A DNA stretch of 64,000 nt from Linepithema humile (Eukaryota > Arthropoda > Insecta > Hymenoptera > Formicidae), in NCBI RefSeq assembly GCF_040581485.1, contig NC_090128.1, forward strand, positions 21,069,431 to 21,133,430. The letters run 5' to 3'. Below, in pieces: positions 23,386 through 34,784 of this stretch. Each line of letters starts with the position of its first letter. Positions within the stretch are counted from its first letter, which is position 1. The notes below the pieces were generated by a model. The model was not told the origin of the DNA. It made no database searches and saw nothing but the letters and a program-made list of their open reading frames with translations. The translations under genes and the position numbers were made by a program.

Positions 23386-23682
23386 TAATTTTAATCGGAA
23401 CCTTATTAAAATTACCATGGCTCTACCTTTCATAAACCTACCTAGGGCCATGATAAATTTAGTAAGGGTCCGTTTAGAACAAACACGGTCTAAGTGGCAG
23501 CCTAGATAGTGCCAATCCACAGCCCCAGTCGCCCCAGTATTGCGGTGAATCTGTGGCGCTAGCACAGCCATTTATGACGATTTCGTATGTGGCCCCGACT
23601 AATTTGCCAGTATCACGCCCGAGTTGATGACTGGCGAGCTAGTCGGGGCCATAATAAGGCCTAGAGTGAATTTCTACCAGGG

Positions 23683-26600
23683 TATTATTAAATAAAATTT
23701 GCAATATCAATAATCAAAAGCAAAATAATCAAACAAAAATCTTGATTACTAATTTGCCAACAATTTGAAAAAAATATATCGCAAATACAACAATTTAATA
23801 CATTAATCTAAAGTTATCTTAAGTAAAATTATCTAAAAATCGCGTTCATTAATCTTCAATTTAACAGTAAACAAATTTGCTTCTCACGTATAATAACGAA
23901 ATTTTTAATGAATCAATGCGAACGATTTTAATATCACGACGGAAAAAGAGGATGCGCCATCGTGTGAAAATATCCGAATTGATATCTGTTATTCCGGCTC
24001 ATCAAATAAAAACCGTCTCTGTCTGCGACGCGGTCGACGGTCGACGGTTTCTATACGTGTAAATTAATACGGCGCTATTTATACATTGAAGCCCGCGAGG
24101 TTGATCGATAGTTCGCGAGCTGGAAGGGTCCAACGAGAAATTGAACCGCGCCTTTGTTGGCGAACAGAAGCCAACCTCCTCCAGACAAATCGAAAATCCG
24201 ATGCTAATAGCGATCTCTGATTGTTCTCTACGTTTAATTTCACTTCGCAGCTTCGCCCCGTCTTTCTTCGATATCTCTAGCACGGCCGTTGACTACTCCA
24301 ATTTATTGCCGCAGTACCAATTGCTTTCTGTCTACGTTTCCGCCATTTAGTCGATCATACAAAAACAATTCGCAGTTAATAAGCTTATAATGTATTGAAC
24401 TTTATTCACTTATTGTTCTTTTTAATTGGTAAATGCCTCAACGCTTAAGAATCAATCAACATAATAAAAAATATATGCAAAAATAAGCTAATACAGCATT
24501 ATCAAACATCACAATTTGGCATAGCAACGTGTGTTCTAAAATATTATTTAATAAAAATGACCAAAAATACATTCTATTGTTCTATGAAAAAATATACACA
24601 TTAAGAATGATATCTGAACGTAAAAAGCACATTCAATTCTTGTGTATTTTTTTTAAGCTTTATCAGTAACATTTCTAATATATATTCTCGTGTTTCGAAA
24701 TTAATGACTTTTAATCTCATTGACGCTTCGACTTTCGAGACTTGTTCTATATACACATCGTTTTACACATGTTCTACACATCGATCCATTATCAGCGATC
24801 CCCCAGTTAAGAGAAAGACGACTGTATATTTACCAACTATAACCTCAAGCGATGATAGAGCGTGACTGTCGTCGATCTATCGTCATTGTCATCATGCTAT
24901 TCGATGCATTATTTGCGAGAATATTAGTCTCTCGCTTCCTTTAATCGACCTTATCGATCACAAACGCTTCCTTGCTTCACGAACAACACCATTAAACACG
25001 CACCAAATCTCCGTCTAAATCCACACCAAACGATCGCTCGAACGATCGTGAGTGACGTTCTGCCGCGCGATATTCGCGGAAGTCGGAAGTAAAACGATCG
25101 CGAGTAGATCGCAAGAACGATCGCGACTCGAGTGGAACAACGTCAGGAGTGTCGAGCGACGGGATGAGGAAACGTGCGTCCTACGTGCGACGGAGCGGGA
25201 AGGACTTTCGTCCAGGACGGGTTCGATGCGCGCACTGGGGATGAGAGAGAACCCAGGGAGCAACCCGGCGGGAGAAAGCGGGAGGTTTCATGCAGAAGCG
25301 AGAGAGGGTTCCGGAAAGAGATAGCGCGCCGACCCCGCCAAGTGGAGAAAGCGAGAGCGAGGGCGGCCAAACGGCGCAAGCTTAAGCTCGAGCTACTGGG
25401 CTTCGAAATACGCATATCAGCCGTCGTGTATGCAATCGTTAACTGTGAGCGTGTCCCAAACATAGTTTTGTAACTACGTTTCTCCATCGCGAGAAAAAAT
25501 TTGCTCCATCGACATTGCGCATGCATTTTCTCTCACTGCGGAATCATGCAGTTTGCGGTTACGTATCAATATTAATATTATGGGTAGAATTTGAATATTT
25601 TATGCTAGGTAAGACAAAATTTTTTCAAATTTTACCTAATAAGAGTTTTCGTTAATAAAAGAAAAATACGATAAAAAAATTATATCGAAAATAAAAGACT
25701 ATTTTTAATAAGAGTCAGAAAAATTTCAAACATCTGATTTCAATATTTTTACATTAAAATGTATTTTTTATTCTAATTTCAAAAAAGTAATATTAATAAA
25801 ATAAAATATTTCTAATGCTTTGTTTTAATACTTTAGTTCGCTCCAAAATAGTACAAAATACCACGAGCAATAAAAACAAATCGCAGAAAATTAATACTAA
25901 TTATTCCTAAATAAAGACACTCGTATTACATTGGTATTACGATCGTAAGACAGGATTTCAAGTGTCGAGAAATCCAATCAACTATACCGGTTCATCTGTC
26001 AACCGAGACATGTCCTCTCATACGGAATATCGCATAATCCTCTTATCAGCGCAACGTGCGAGCTCGATACTTCCTATTCGTACAGGATCGCGTGCAACAC
26101 GCGAATCTACTCCACCGCAACCGCGTCGATTACAGGTGAACTGAAACACGTCGTCCCTCACACGTTACGTTACGGTACGAACTTTTCGGATGTCTGCGAG
26201 AGACAGATCAAGGTCAAGGTCGTCCTTTCAGAATGGAGGAGTAATCGGTGCGCGCCGACATAATTTACGAGCGTTTCGTCGCCCCCGCGTTTCTCGTCCC
26301 CGACATTACTTATCGACTATCGTAGTCCCGAAGTTCCTAAAATCAGATTCGTGTCCCTCACCTTACCCTTCACGGACCTTTCGAGATTCCGAAGGATGGA
26401 ATACGGGAGCGTCTTGAATTTATAATGGGATCTGCGGATGCCGAGAAAAAAAAAAAGGCGCGAGCGACAGCTGGATTTCGCAGGAATAATAATATCGACT
26501 GTGAACGAACTTAAATCGCGCAGTGGTAGGTTCTCCCCTTAGTCCTTTCGCGTGTTGACAAAAGCTACCAATAAATTACGGACATTCTCCAAACTCCATT

Positions 26601-27232
26601 CTTCCCGCTCGCCGAATTCAGCGAAATAGGTATTTCGTCATTAGCGAGCTCTTTTGTTCTATTTCCGGAATTTCCGGCAGATTCGAGGGCAGATATTTGA
26701 AGAAAACTTCAATAAAATCTCTAATTTCACGTTCCTTATTGAACAATCCAATTTACCGCGCGAATATTTGACTGTTCGTCCTTTCGAATATTCTTTTCAT
26801 GATCCACTGAACCATTAAGAAAAACGCGCAAGATGAAAGATTTTATTAGGAATTTCTTCAAAGGTTTTTCCTCGGATATCCTTCTTGTAAATCAATAATT
26901 CGTTCTCGCTGAACGCAAAATCGAAAATCTTGATTGAATATCTTCGAGATTCATTTCTTACAATTATTCTCGCAACCTATCATAATTTTTATTAATAAAT
27001 GTAAGATTGACGGGTTTTAAACATATATCCAAAAATTACTCTCCAAGTATCAATGTATATACTATTCATATAACCGATGAGTAATAAACGCGGAATTAAA
27101 GATTTAATTAGAGATATGTTCGAAGATTTATTATCAGACATTTTTATCACAAATCATCGGATAGTTCAGTAAGGAAAGCGGAATCATGCTATTGATTAAA
27201 CAATAATATTACTGCAATATATTAACACTCAC
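23683..27232. other. No supportable gene; includes CpG-rich block 24990-25480
   Basis: Probably intronic to the minus-strand gene whose exon lies at 27233. The CpG-rich block at about 24990-25480 is full of CGATCG and GATCGCGAG motifs and has open frames on both strands, a composition effect. It could be a CpG-rich 5' exon or promoter. A second CpG-rich patch is at 25960-26420. I found no exon with splice sites plus family support. Confidence 0.45.
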
Positions 27233-30012
27233 CGGTATCGCCGTTACTTTGCATCTTGGTTTGCTCGTTATTTGCAGTCTTCGTTACAAAAGTCTTTGTA
27301 TCCTGTTCAGCTAAAAAAAAAATCACAAATATTACCTGTATATTCAAAAATTAAAAAATTCGAATAATTATATTATCAGAAAATATAAAAAAATTAATAT
27401 TTTTTTAAGTAAGTTTACAACTTTGGAATAAATCTAATAAAAAACATATCTTACAGGTTAAACAATAATTTAGCGCGCAAAAGAAATTATATGCATTCAC
27501 AAATAAGATCTTTAACGATGGTTTATTTGATATGGTAATTAATGTAGCTATAAAATATAGAAATTTACATATAAATTTAAAATATGGCTCTTACAAGCTT
27601 AATTAAAATTATGTAAATATTTATGTAATTATTATTATATTTCAAGTATAATGCAAAATTTATACATCAATTCAACTTTGTTAATGTTCAGAACTTCAGG
27701 TAGAACGATCTTATTTAGTGTGATTTTTCTGAAAAATTAATTTTACACAGCGTCCTCTGTGAAGAATTGCACGTATTATAAAAGTAAGAGAATATGAACA
27801 ATCTTAATACTAAAACTCTTTAAACATTTATATTTGCAATATTATTGTATTCTTCATAATTAAAATTTTTGAACACAAGAATATTTTGTGTCTGATATTT
27901 CATATAATATGTGTTACCATCATATCGGTTGGCAACTGCAATCATGATAATATCAACTGCCACATAATCCTTGTAATATGTAAACATATATTTACAAAAA
28001 ATCAGTATACAATAATTAATATGCTTATAATTTTAATCAACTAAATATAAAATCTTCAAATGTCAATAAACTTTCTTTGCAAATTCTATCCAATGACGGT
28101 AATTGCTTGAAATTTACATGTACAAAAATCTTCCTTTACTATAATGTAAACAATAGCCAATATTTTATAAACCATGTTATCAAAATTTGCAATAAAAATA
28201 TAAATTTCAGTACACAATCAGAGTTTGCGATAATCGCCACGCGATAACGCTTGAGAAAGTGCAAAAATACCAATGTCAAAATAAAGGAAGACGATGGCGC
28301 AAAAAGTGCAACAAAACGTCGAGAGAAACTCGTTACATTTTTTACAGTGGAACGTACATCTTTCCCGTCTGATTCACTTGTCTGTGACATCGGACAAGAA
28401 CGGTTAGAATATTTCGCGGACTGCATAATTCAGTAAAGAAAAGAAGATTAAACATACAGAATTTAATTTTTCTATATAAAATATAAAATAAATAATACAT
28501 AAAAATTATACCACAAATACATATAAAAAAACAATTCGGAATTATAGTTTTAGTCTAATTTTATGAATCAAAAATATAAAACAAATATAAAATAATATAC
28601 ACTTAGTTATTTTTAATTTGTTTCAATTATTTAAAATTGAAAATTAAGTAAAAGAAAAATATCCATTATATAGATATCGTATAGATTTTCCGAGAAACGG
28701 TGCGTTACTGATTTTTGAGATAACGGTACTATATCGATCATGATTAATCATTGCGTACACCGATAATGTTGTAGGTTGATTTAGATAGACGTTTCCCAAT
28801 CTCCTGTCATCCTATCAAGCAATAATTTAACAGGAAAGTATCACACTTTATTCCAGACTCTTTTAAAAATGTAGAATGTAAAAGTTAAAACGCAAAAAGC
28901 AATTAAATATTGTTCAATAATATTTGTAAATCATTTAATACATTTTGCAAATGGATAATGCAATATCATTAAAATTACGAGTTGAAATGTCTTCTAATAA
29001 ATGTGCATTCGCTTAATTAAGAAGTTGAGTACAATGACGATTTAATTCACCTTTTTAATGAAATTAATTTTATAGTTGAGAAAAGTAAATATAAATTTTC
29101 TTAAATGAATAAAAAAGTAGATTAAACCACTCTTCTATTATAAGATATGACTATTAATTACATCAGATAACTTTTCACAAAAATGTTTCAAAACTCATTG
29201 ATTTGTTTTTGAATTAATCAAATTATAATTTTAAAATATTACAAAAAATATAAAAGTTAAAAAAACAAAAAATATGATTTTGGCACCAAAGTAAAATTAA
29301 TGCTTTACACTGAATGAATTGAAATTTATTATAACGTGCCATTTATAATTGACAAAAATTAATCTCTTTCCTTCTAACCAATATGTATTCAAATATACAT
29401 GTATGCAAATAAATTCATTTATTATTATTACATATGCTCATAAATCAAGTGAGTCGCAGTCAAAACTATATAAAAAAAAATTATTCAAATTTTATATCTT
29501 GCTGTGTATGTCATAATGTCATCTTGCAGAATCTGATTTTACGTCTGACAAAATACATTTTCAGCATCTTTTGCTCATATACAAATCTAACCATGATTGA
29601 TTAAGCCGACTAATAAAAAAGCACCGAGGCATCGGGGAATCGCGTTACACACCTGTCCGGCATGCAAGAGTGCTCCGTGCCACTTGTTGCATGGCCGCGC
29701 ACTCGGCAATCGCATTCAAATAAAATTGCTCGCGAAGTAGAGCACGCGCGGTGCTGCTTTCAGAGAAGTTTACTTACCAAGACGGTCGGATGGATCCTCG
29801 TTCCCCTGGGTCACCGAATCCGGCAGAATTGACTGTCCATGCACAGACACAGCACCGGTCACCGCACTTGACACCACAATCGAGTCGCGCGATTCGGCCA
29901 TTTTCAGGTTAACTCTCACTCGCGTTGTTAATCCGCACGACGCGGTACAACGGGCACTTACCTCGTTGGCAGGCCGCGCATTCGAATCCGTACCTCTTTT
30001 CGAAACTTCCAC
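27233..30012 (-). CDS. 5' exons of an unrecognised minus-strand gene (partial)
   Basis: Two exons fit together. The first (29778-29901, or up to 30012) ends GTCTTG/GTAAGT in phase 1. The second (27233-27310, 78 bp, phase 1 to 1) has acceptor TTTTTTTTTAG and donor ACCG/GTGAGTG. The joined reading begins MAESRDSIVVSSAVTGAVSV and continues with an acidic, Gln/Thr/Asn-rich exon 2 (EQDTKTFVTKTANNEQTK); it looks disordered and shows no domain. An in-frame ATG 37 codons upstream (30012) is an alternative start; I prefer 29901 because the extra stretch looks like translated leader. The promoter is likely the CpG-rich 29640-30110 block. Later exons lie at lower coordinates, possibly including 16022-16200. 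I do not recognise the family. Confidence 0.55.
27311..29777. other. Intron of the minus-strand gene; nothing else seen
   Basis: AT-rich 2.5-kb intron between the two exons of the preceding entry. No repeats with clear termini and no open exon with splice sites. Confidence 0.5.
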
Positions 30013-32587
30013 ACACGTCCGGACCGTAACGTTGTTGACGTGCCGACGTCACGTCAGATGGTAGCATCGCCGCGATACGCGTCTGTCCGACATTTCCGAC
30101 ATCTTGCGGGCAGATTCGCGCGGGAACATTATCACAACAAGTTGATAAAATTTGACGGATTATGACACATTATGACGATTCGACAATCGATCGTACTAGC
30201 GCATGAATTAAATTGCCCATAAAATGATACAAACACGAAAGTATAATATAAGCACAGAATATTAAAACGTTGGCTTCAGTAAATATATTTACGCTATTTT
30301 ACATTGCATCATTTCGGAGTTTCCGAAACGACGTAGACACTGATGAATAGTGAAAAACACGTTCAATCGCATTCGCATTAACCAATTCATACAGTTAAAG
30401 AATTGCCCGTCAATGAATTTGGCACTCCCGATACTTATTTGCATGCAAGATTCGCTTTTGTCAGATATAAAAACATGATAAACACGGAGCGGACAAGAAA
30501 TGGTTGCGAACTACAAAGTGATAATCGTAAAACTGTCGTGAAGTTGCTGCGAAATAATACGAATATGTAATATTGTAAATTGATCAAATAATCATAAACT
30601 ATTAAATCCCGGTAAGAAAAATGTTAACAATGTTAGCAGATTTGTTTAATTTGTTTGTTAATTATGATAAATTTGTTTAAATTTATGTGATATATCAATA
30701 AAATACTAGATATTGAGAAATTCACAAATCAAACATATAACTCCCTCTATACGTAAAAGTTGCAAACGTATTATCTACTGCAACTACTGCTTTATCGATA
30801 CATTAATATATTGATAAAACAGTAACTGCAGTGGATAATGTACCAAAAATATTTATGTTAGTAGTGCAGTTGCATCGATGTTTGATGATGCCGGCCGTCG
30901 CATCCAACGTCGCTGCAATTAGCTATATATATTTTGACAAACTTGAAGCAGAACTCTAGCAAAATTCCAAAAAATGGCCTTAGTTGATCATATACAATAC
31001 TCAACACATTACGATGAATGTTATGAAATATATATCTCACTGTGCATTTAATATGTATATTGTTATACAATATTTACTCAACACTAGCAACAATTCATGC
31101 ATGAAGTGCACTTTTGGAGCCATGGAAATGTAGAGATAACGACGAATCATGGCAATGTCTTCCGCAATCAGAGTTCAAAATATTACAATTGCGATACAAC
31201 ACGCGACACTTGATATACTATGACGAACATACAATATTACTCAATAATTCGAACAATTGTTCGCGCGCGATCGGTCGTCGAAAAGCGTCATACGGAGATA
31301 TAAGATCTAATCACAAAAATCAACTCGTCATCGATTACGATTGAAAACAGAACGAATTGAAAACTGAATACCATAACACAGAATGATTAGGTTAGGTTAA
31401 TAGCGATTAATGGCAGTTAGTGGCGATTAACGTGACATTCGTAAAAATATGCATGTAAAAATATATATGTTTTTGACATGTCGGAAACGTCGTGTTTATC
31501 TCTGACGTACCATAACAGAGTGAAAGAGCGACATTTTACCTGAACATCTTCGACAACTCTCCTCGCGATATTTATTCGGCGGATATTTAAGGGTCACACA
31601 CGAATTAATAAATGCACGGCACTCTCGACGATAATGCACACGAAATTCACTTCGAGAGGGTTGAAATCGGAAAAAATATAAGACGTATATCTCACAAATA
31701 CGAATTACCACGTACCAGTTCGCGACCCAGCTCACCAACGTTCATCTATCGATGCACTGATGCAATGAACCAATCACAGTGGTTGATTCAAATGTATATC
31801 GAACTGCTTGCGATTCTCGAAGCATTGGTGCGATCGATGCAATGTAAGCCAATCATAGTGCTTGATTTACCATTAGATTGTTTTAATTGGTTACGCTGCT
31901 TATATCGATCACTGTTATTGGCTCATACTGTATTGAGTGCTTAGATCATTTCGATAATCGCAAGCGGTTTCGTATACGACAGTTAACGGAATGGATCGCG
32001 CGGCAGTAGTTCGGATTCCGAGAAGCCGTTTCGTATTATCCGCGATTTTGGCTCACTCAAAGTGAGTCTTGCATCCGAATTATTGCCGGGAGTGTCGAAA
32101 GTATAGGCGCGCGTTTGTTAATGCTTAAATAGTCGTCGATCAGTGAATATCTCGCGAGGAGGCTTGTCGAGGATATCCGAATGAAGTGCTGCGATTTTGT
32201 TGAATTCAGTGACTACATAATGGCATTTCGGAATTCCACCCGCCGCGTTTTACGTCTTTAGTTCGCTAAACAAATGTCGCGTACGTTCTTGAGCAATGTC
32301 GTATGTTCTTCAAAGCGCGTTAAATGTCGCAATTAATCGGGTGTAATTGTGATATTTCGGTTCGCGAACAAAGGTGTGACCGAAATCGGAGTTATTTTAT
32401 ATTTTTGTTAGCTTCAAGTGAGCTTTGTGCGTGATATGTTGTGAGTTTGGAGCAAATTATATAAAAAAAGATATATAATAAAATATCTAGTGAAGTGTAC
32501 AGTTAAATGTGTAGTGCATTCATCGCAATATGCATTCGTGGAAATCGCTGTGCTCCGTTTAACTTTCAACCCTGGAAATGCCTGGAG
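30013..32587. other. Intergenic or 5'-UTR region between divergent genes
   Basis: It lies between a minus-strand first exon and a plus-strand candidate first exon, so it probably holds both promoters. About 30615-30665 resembles the ATGTTAGC... small repeat family seen at 35146, 48719 and 62818. A near-perfect hairpin lies near 30760-30845 (TATCTACTGCAACTACTG paired with CAGTAACTGCAGTGGATA). No coding exon is supportable. Confidence 0.45.
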
Positions 32588-32664
32588 ATGAATTCGGTAG
32601 CTGATTGCAGCAACGCTGGACGCCCCGGCCAGCCGTTGAACATCGATGCAGCAGAGCTGAACTG
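32588..32664 (+). CDS. Candidate first coding exon of a plus-strand gene (partial)
   Basis: The ATG at 32588 opens a frame of 25 codons (MNSVADCSNAGRPGQPLN...) ending at a good donor CTG/GTAAGT at 32665 in phase 2. The preceding 600 bp (about 31950-32587) is moderately GC-rich and could be 5' UTR. No later exon was identified in the window. I do not recognise the protein. A purely noncoding 5' exon using the same donor is the main alternative. Confidence 0.35.
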
Positions 32665-32932
32665 GTAAGTGCTTTCTATATACTTAGTGTAGATAATATG
32701 AAATCTGCAATAGATAACTGCAGATGTATTGATGCGTCTAAAAGTTTTACGTGTAGAGGGAGTTACATGATTGATTCAAAAATTCAATCAAATATATAAT
32801 AGGTTATAAGAGGATGCTGGAGTGCCTGACGAACTCCGACGCGAAAGCGCCATCATTTCGATGGAACTAAAAATTAGAGTGATATTATCGGCATAATGGC
32901 TGGTTTATGCTTCGATCTTAATCTTAATCTTA

Positions 32933-33081
32933 TAGCGTTTTCGATTATACAGGATTTGAACGACCCAGGGTTGATCAATCACTATTTTACTATAAATGCA
33001 AGTCTTTCATTGGTGGAGAGGTTGCAATGACGTCATTAACCAACCCTGGGTCGTTCAAATCCTGTATAATCGAAAACGCTA
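32933..33081 (+). mobile_element. 149-bp Harbinger-like MITE, copy 1
   Basis: Starts TAGCGTTTTCGATTATACAG, ends with its inverse, and the inverted ends extend about 41 bp to CCCAGGGTTG. It is flanked by TTA on both sides (32930-32932, 33082-33084), the 3-bp TWA duplication of PIF/Harbinger elements. The interior has a palindromic TGACGTCA. Confidence 0.88.
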
Positions 33082-33090
33082 TTAGTCTTA

Positions 33091-33239
33091 TAGCGTTTTC
33101 GATTATACAGGATTTGAACGACCCAGGGTTGATCAATCACTATTTTACTATAAATGCAAGTCTTTCATTGGTGGAGAGGTTGCAATGACGTCATTAACCA
33201 ACCCTGGGTCGTTCAAATCCTGTATAATCGAAAACGCTA
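33091..33239 (+). mobile_element. 149-bp Harbinger-like MITE, copy 2
   Basis: No difference from copy 1 seen. Separated from it by only 9 bp (TTAGTCTTA); flanked by TTA (33088-33090, 33240-33242). Confidence 0.88.
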
Positions 33240-33555
33240 TTAGTCTTAACTTAATCTTAAGGACTCGTTTATGCTTCCCTGGAAATTCGGACTACGCATG
33301 TGCAAATGTAACAAAACCTAACCACTAATTTATTTTTATAATTTGGATTTTTTTTATTCCAAACAACATCGAATTGTTGGACACATTCAATTAAATCAGC
33401 ATCACTCATTTTCGTATTTTACAAAAATCGAAAACCATTATTTCGCGCGGTTTCGTGCTGCGTCGGACGTCAAACTTACCTCATTGGCCCGGCCTTAGGA
33501 CATTAGGGACTAAAGTTAAAAGATGGGATCTTTCCAAGATTAAGATTAAGACTAA

Positions 33556-33704
33556 TAGCGTTTTCGATTATACAGGATTTGAACGACCCAGGGTTGATCA
33601 ATCACTATTTTACTATAAATGCAAGTCTTTCATTGGTGGAGAGGTTGCAATGACGTCATTAACCAACCCTGGGTCGTTCAAATCCTGTATAATCGAAAAC
33701 GCTA
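33556..33704 (+). mobile_element. 149-bp Harbinger-like MITE, copy 3
   Basis: Same orientation and length as copies 1 and 2; flanked by TAA (33553-33555, 33705-33707). Confidence 0.88.
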
Positions 33705-33806
33705 TAAGATTAAGACTAGGGAAGTATAAACGCCTTTATGGCATTCTACGTTATCAACTCTTAAGATTAAGATTAAGACCGAAGCATAAACCGGCCAATA
33801 ATCTAA

Positions 33807-33955
33807 TAGCGTTTTCGATTATACAGGATTTGAACGACCCAGGGTTGGTTAATGACGTCATTGCAACCTCTCCACCAATGAAAGACTTGCATTTATAGTA
33901 AAATAGTGATTGATCAACCCTGGGTCGTTCAAATCCTGTATAATCGAAAACGCTA
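33807..33955 (-). mobile_element. 149-bp Harbinger-like MITE, copy 4 (inverted)
   Basis: Inverse complement of copies 1-3; flanked by TAA (33804-33806, 33956-33958). It lies just outside the host repeat's right end. Confidence 0.88.
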
Positions 33956-33958
33956 TAA

Positions 33959-34784
33959 GTATGAATGTATTGTGTATGCGTATGTGTGGTGCGTGTATAT
34001 ATTCGCATATTATTGTATAGCGCCTCTCTGATATTATCTTGGAACTAATCTTCTGTTATTTTTTCATCTGTTATACCGATATTGGACGCACACGTATGTA
34101 AAAATAGTCGGACAAGAATATTTTTTACATTAGACTTTTCAGCCCAATTTTAATGGTTCCATAACATTCTATTCTGCAGTCCGCAATTCGGGCTGCTCTT
34201 ATTCAGCGTCTTAAAACTGTTAAACTTTTATAAAAAACGAAAATAGATAGCTCTATACAATATGTTATCCTAAGAGCAGAACAGAAATTAATGAATAGAA
34301 ACAAATTTTGTTATTAATTCTTTTTTTTCCAAATAAAGTCGAGCAGCCCGAATTCCGTTTTTGTGTACACTTTACTCCTGCAAAAGGATTTACAATTCTA
34401 TGCAACCAATAAAAAGATATTCTTGTTCGAAAAAATATAATGTCCGGCCGGTAACTCCAGCATCCCCATAAAATTATAATCAATTATAAAACGATTTATT
34501 TCATAAAATATACAAAGTATTTTACTTAAGATAACTCGGGATTAATAACAACTTTATAAAAATATTATAAATACTATTATACTAGCAAACATTTTTTTGC
34601 TTTATATCTGATATTATTTATTATCATCAATCATAAAGTATACAATACAGAAATAATAGAAAAATAGAGATTATATGCATATAAAATGTAATTTTTATTT
34701 AGTACAATATCTTATATCTTAAAATTCAGAAAGTATGATTCATTTTGTATTCAATCTTTGTAAAATATTTTTTTCCATAAGAAT
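33959..34784. other. No gene seen; intergenic, 3' of the cyclophilin gene
   Basis: AT-rich spacer. Frames here, such as 34265-34483 on the minus strand, are not supported. Confidence 0.6.

Larger units (their letters stand above)
17235..23682 (+). mobile_element. Two-gene CMC (CACTA/Mirage/Chapaev)-type DNA transposon with DUF4806 gene
   Basis: The ends are inverse complements (CCCTGGTAGAAATT at 17235; AATTTCTACCAGGG ending 23682), each bordered by TA, which can be a 2-bp target duplication. Both ends carry complex subterminal DNA with repeats, as in CACTA elements. Inside, all in plus orientation, are a transposase with CMC features (17649-19807, damaged) and an intact spliced gene (20662-23062) resembling DUF4806 proteins. 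A smaller MITE and two simple repeats are nested inside. The element lies between minus-strand host exons at 16022 and 27233 and may sit in an intron. The superfamily call rests on transposase motifs; the boundaries rest on the terminal repeat. Confidence 0.72.
32894..33797. mobile_element. Host repeat with GGTTTATGCTTC inverted ends, carrying nested MITEs
   Basis: The left end has TGGCTGGTTTATGCTTCGAT followed by tandem CTTAAT; the right end has the inverse (ATTAAGACCGAAGCATAAAC then CGGCC at about 33762-33797). Related GTTTATGCTTCCC and AGTATAAACGCC segments lie inside. Its CTTAATCTTA tracts serve as insertion targets for the 149-bp MITEs; three lie inside and a fourth lies just beyond its right end. 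No coding sequence. Confidence 0.65.

Noticed and set aside
25015..25526. Overlapping frames on both strands in a CpG-rich block
   Set aside because: High GC removes stop codons in all frames; no frame shows domain features. Kept only as a possible promoter or 5' exon.
31384..31398. Two TTAGG units resembling the insect telomere repeat
   Set aside because: Only two copies; expected by chance and not an interstitial telomere array.
33455..34008. Frames of 147 and 84 codons sharing the same peptide on opposite strands
   Set aside because: Both are translations of the palindromic 149-bp MITEs, not genes.
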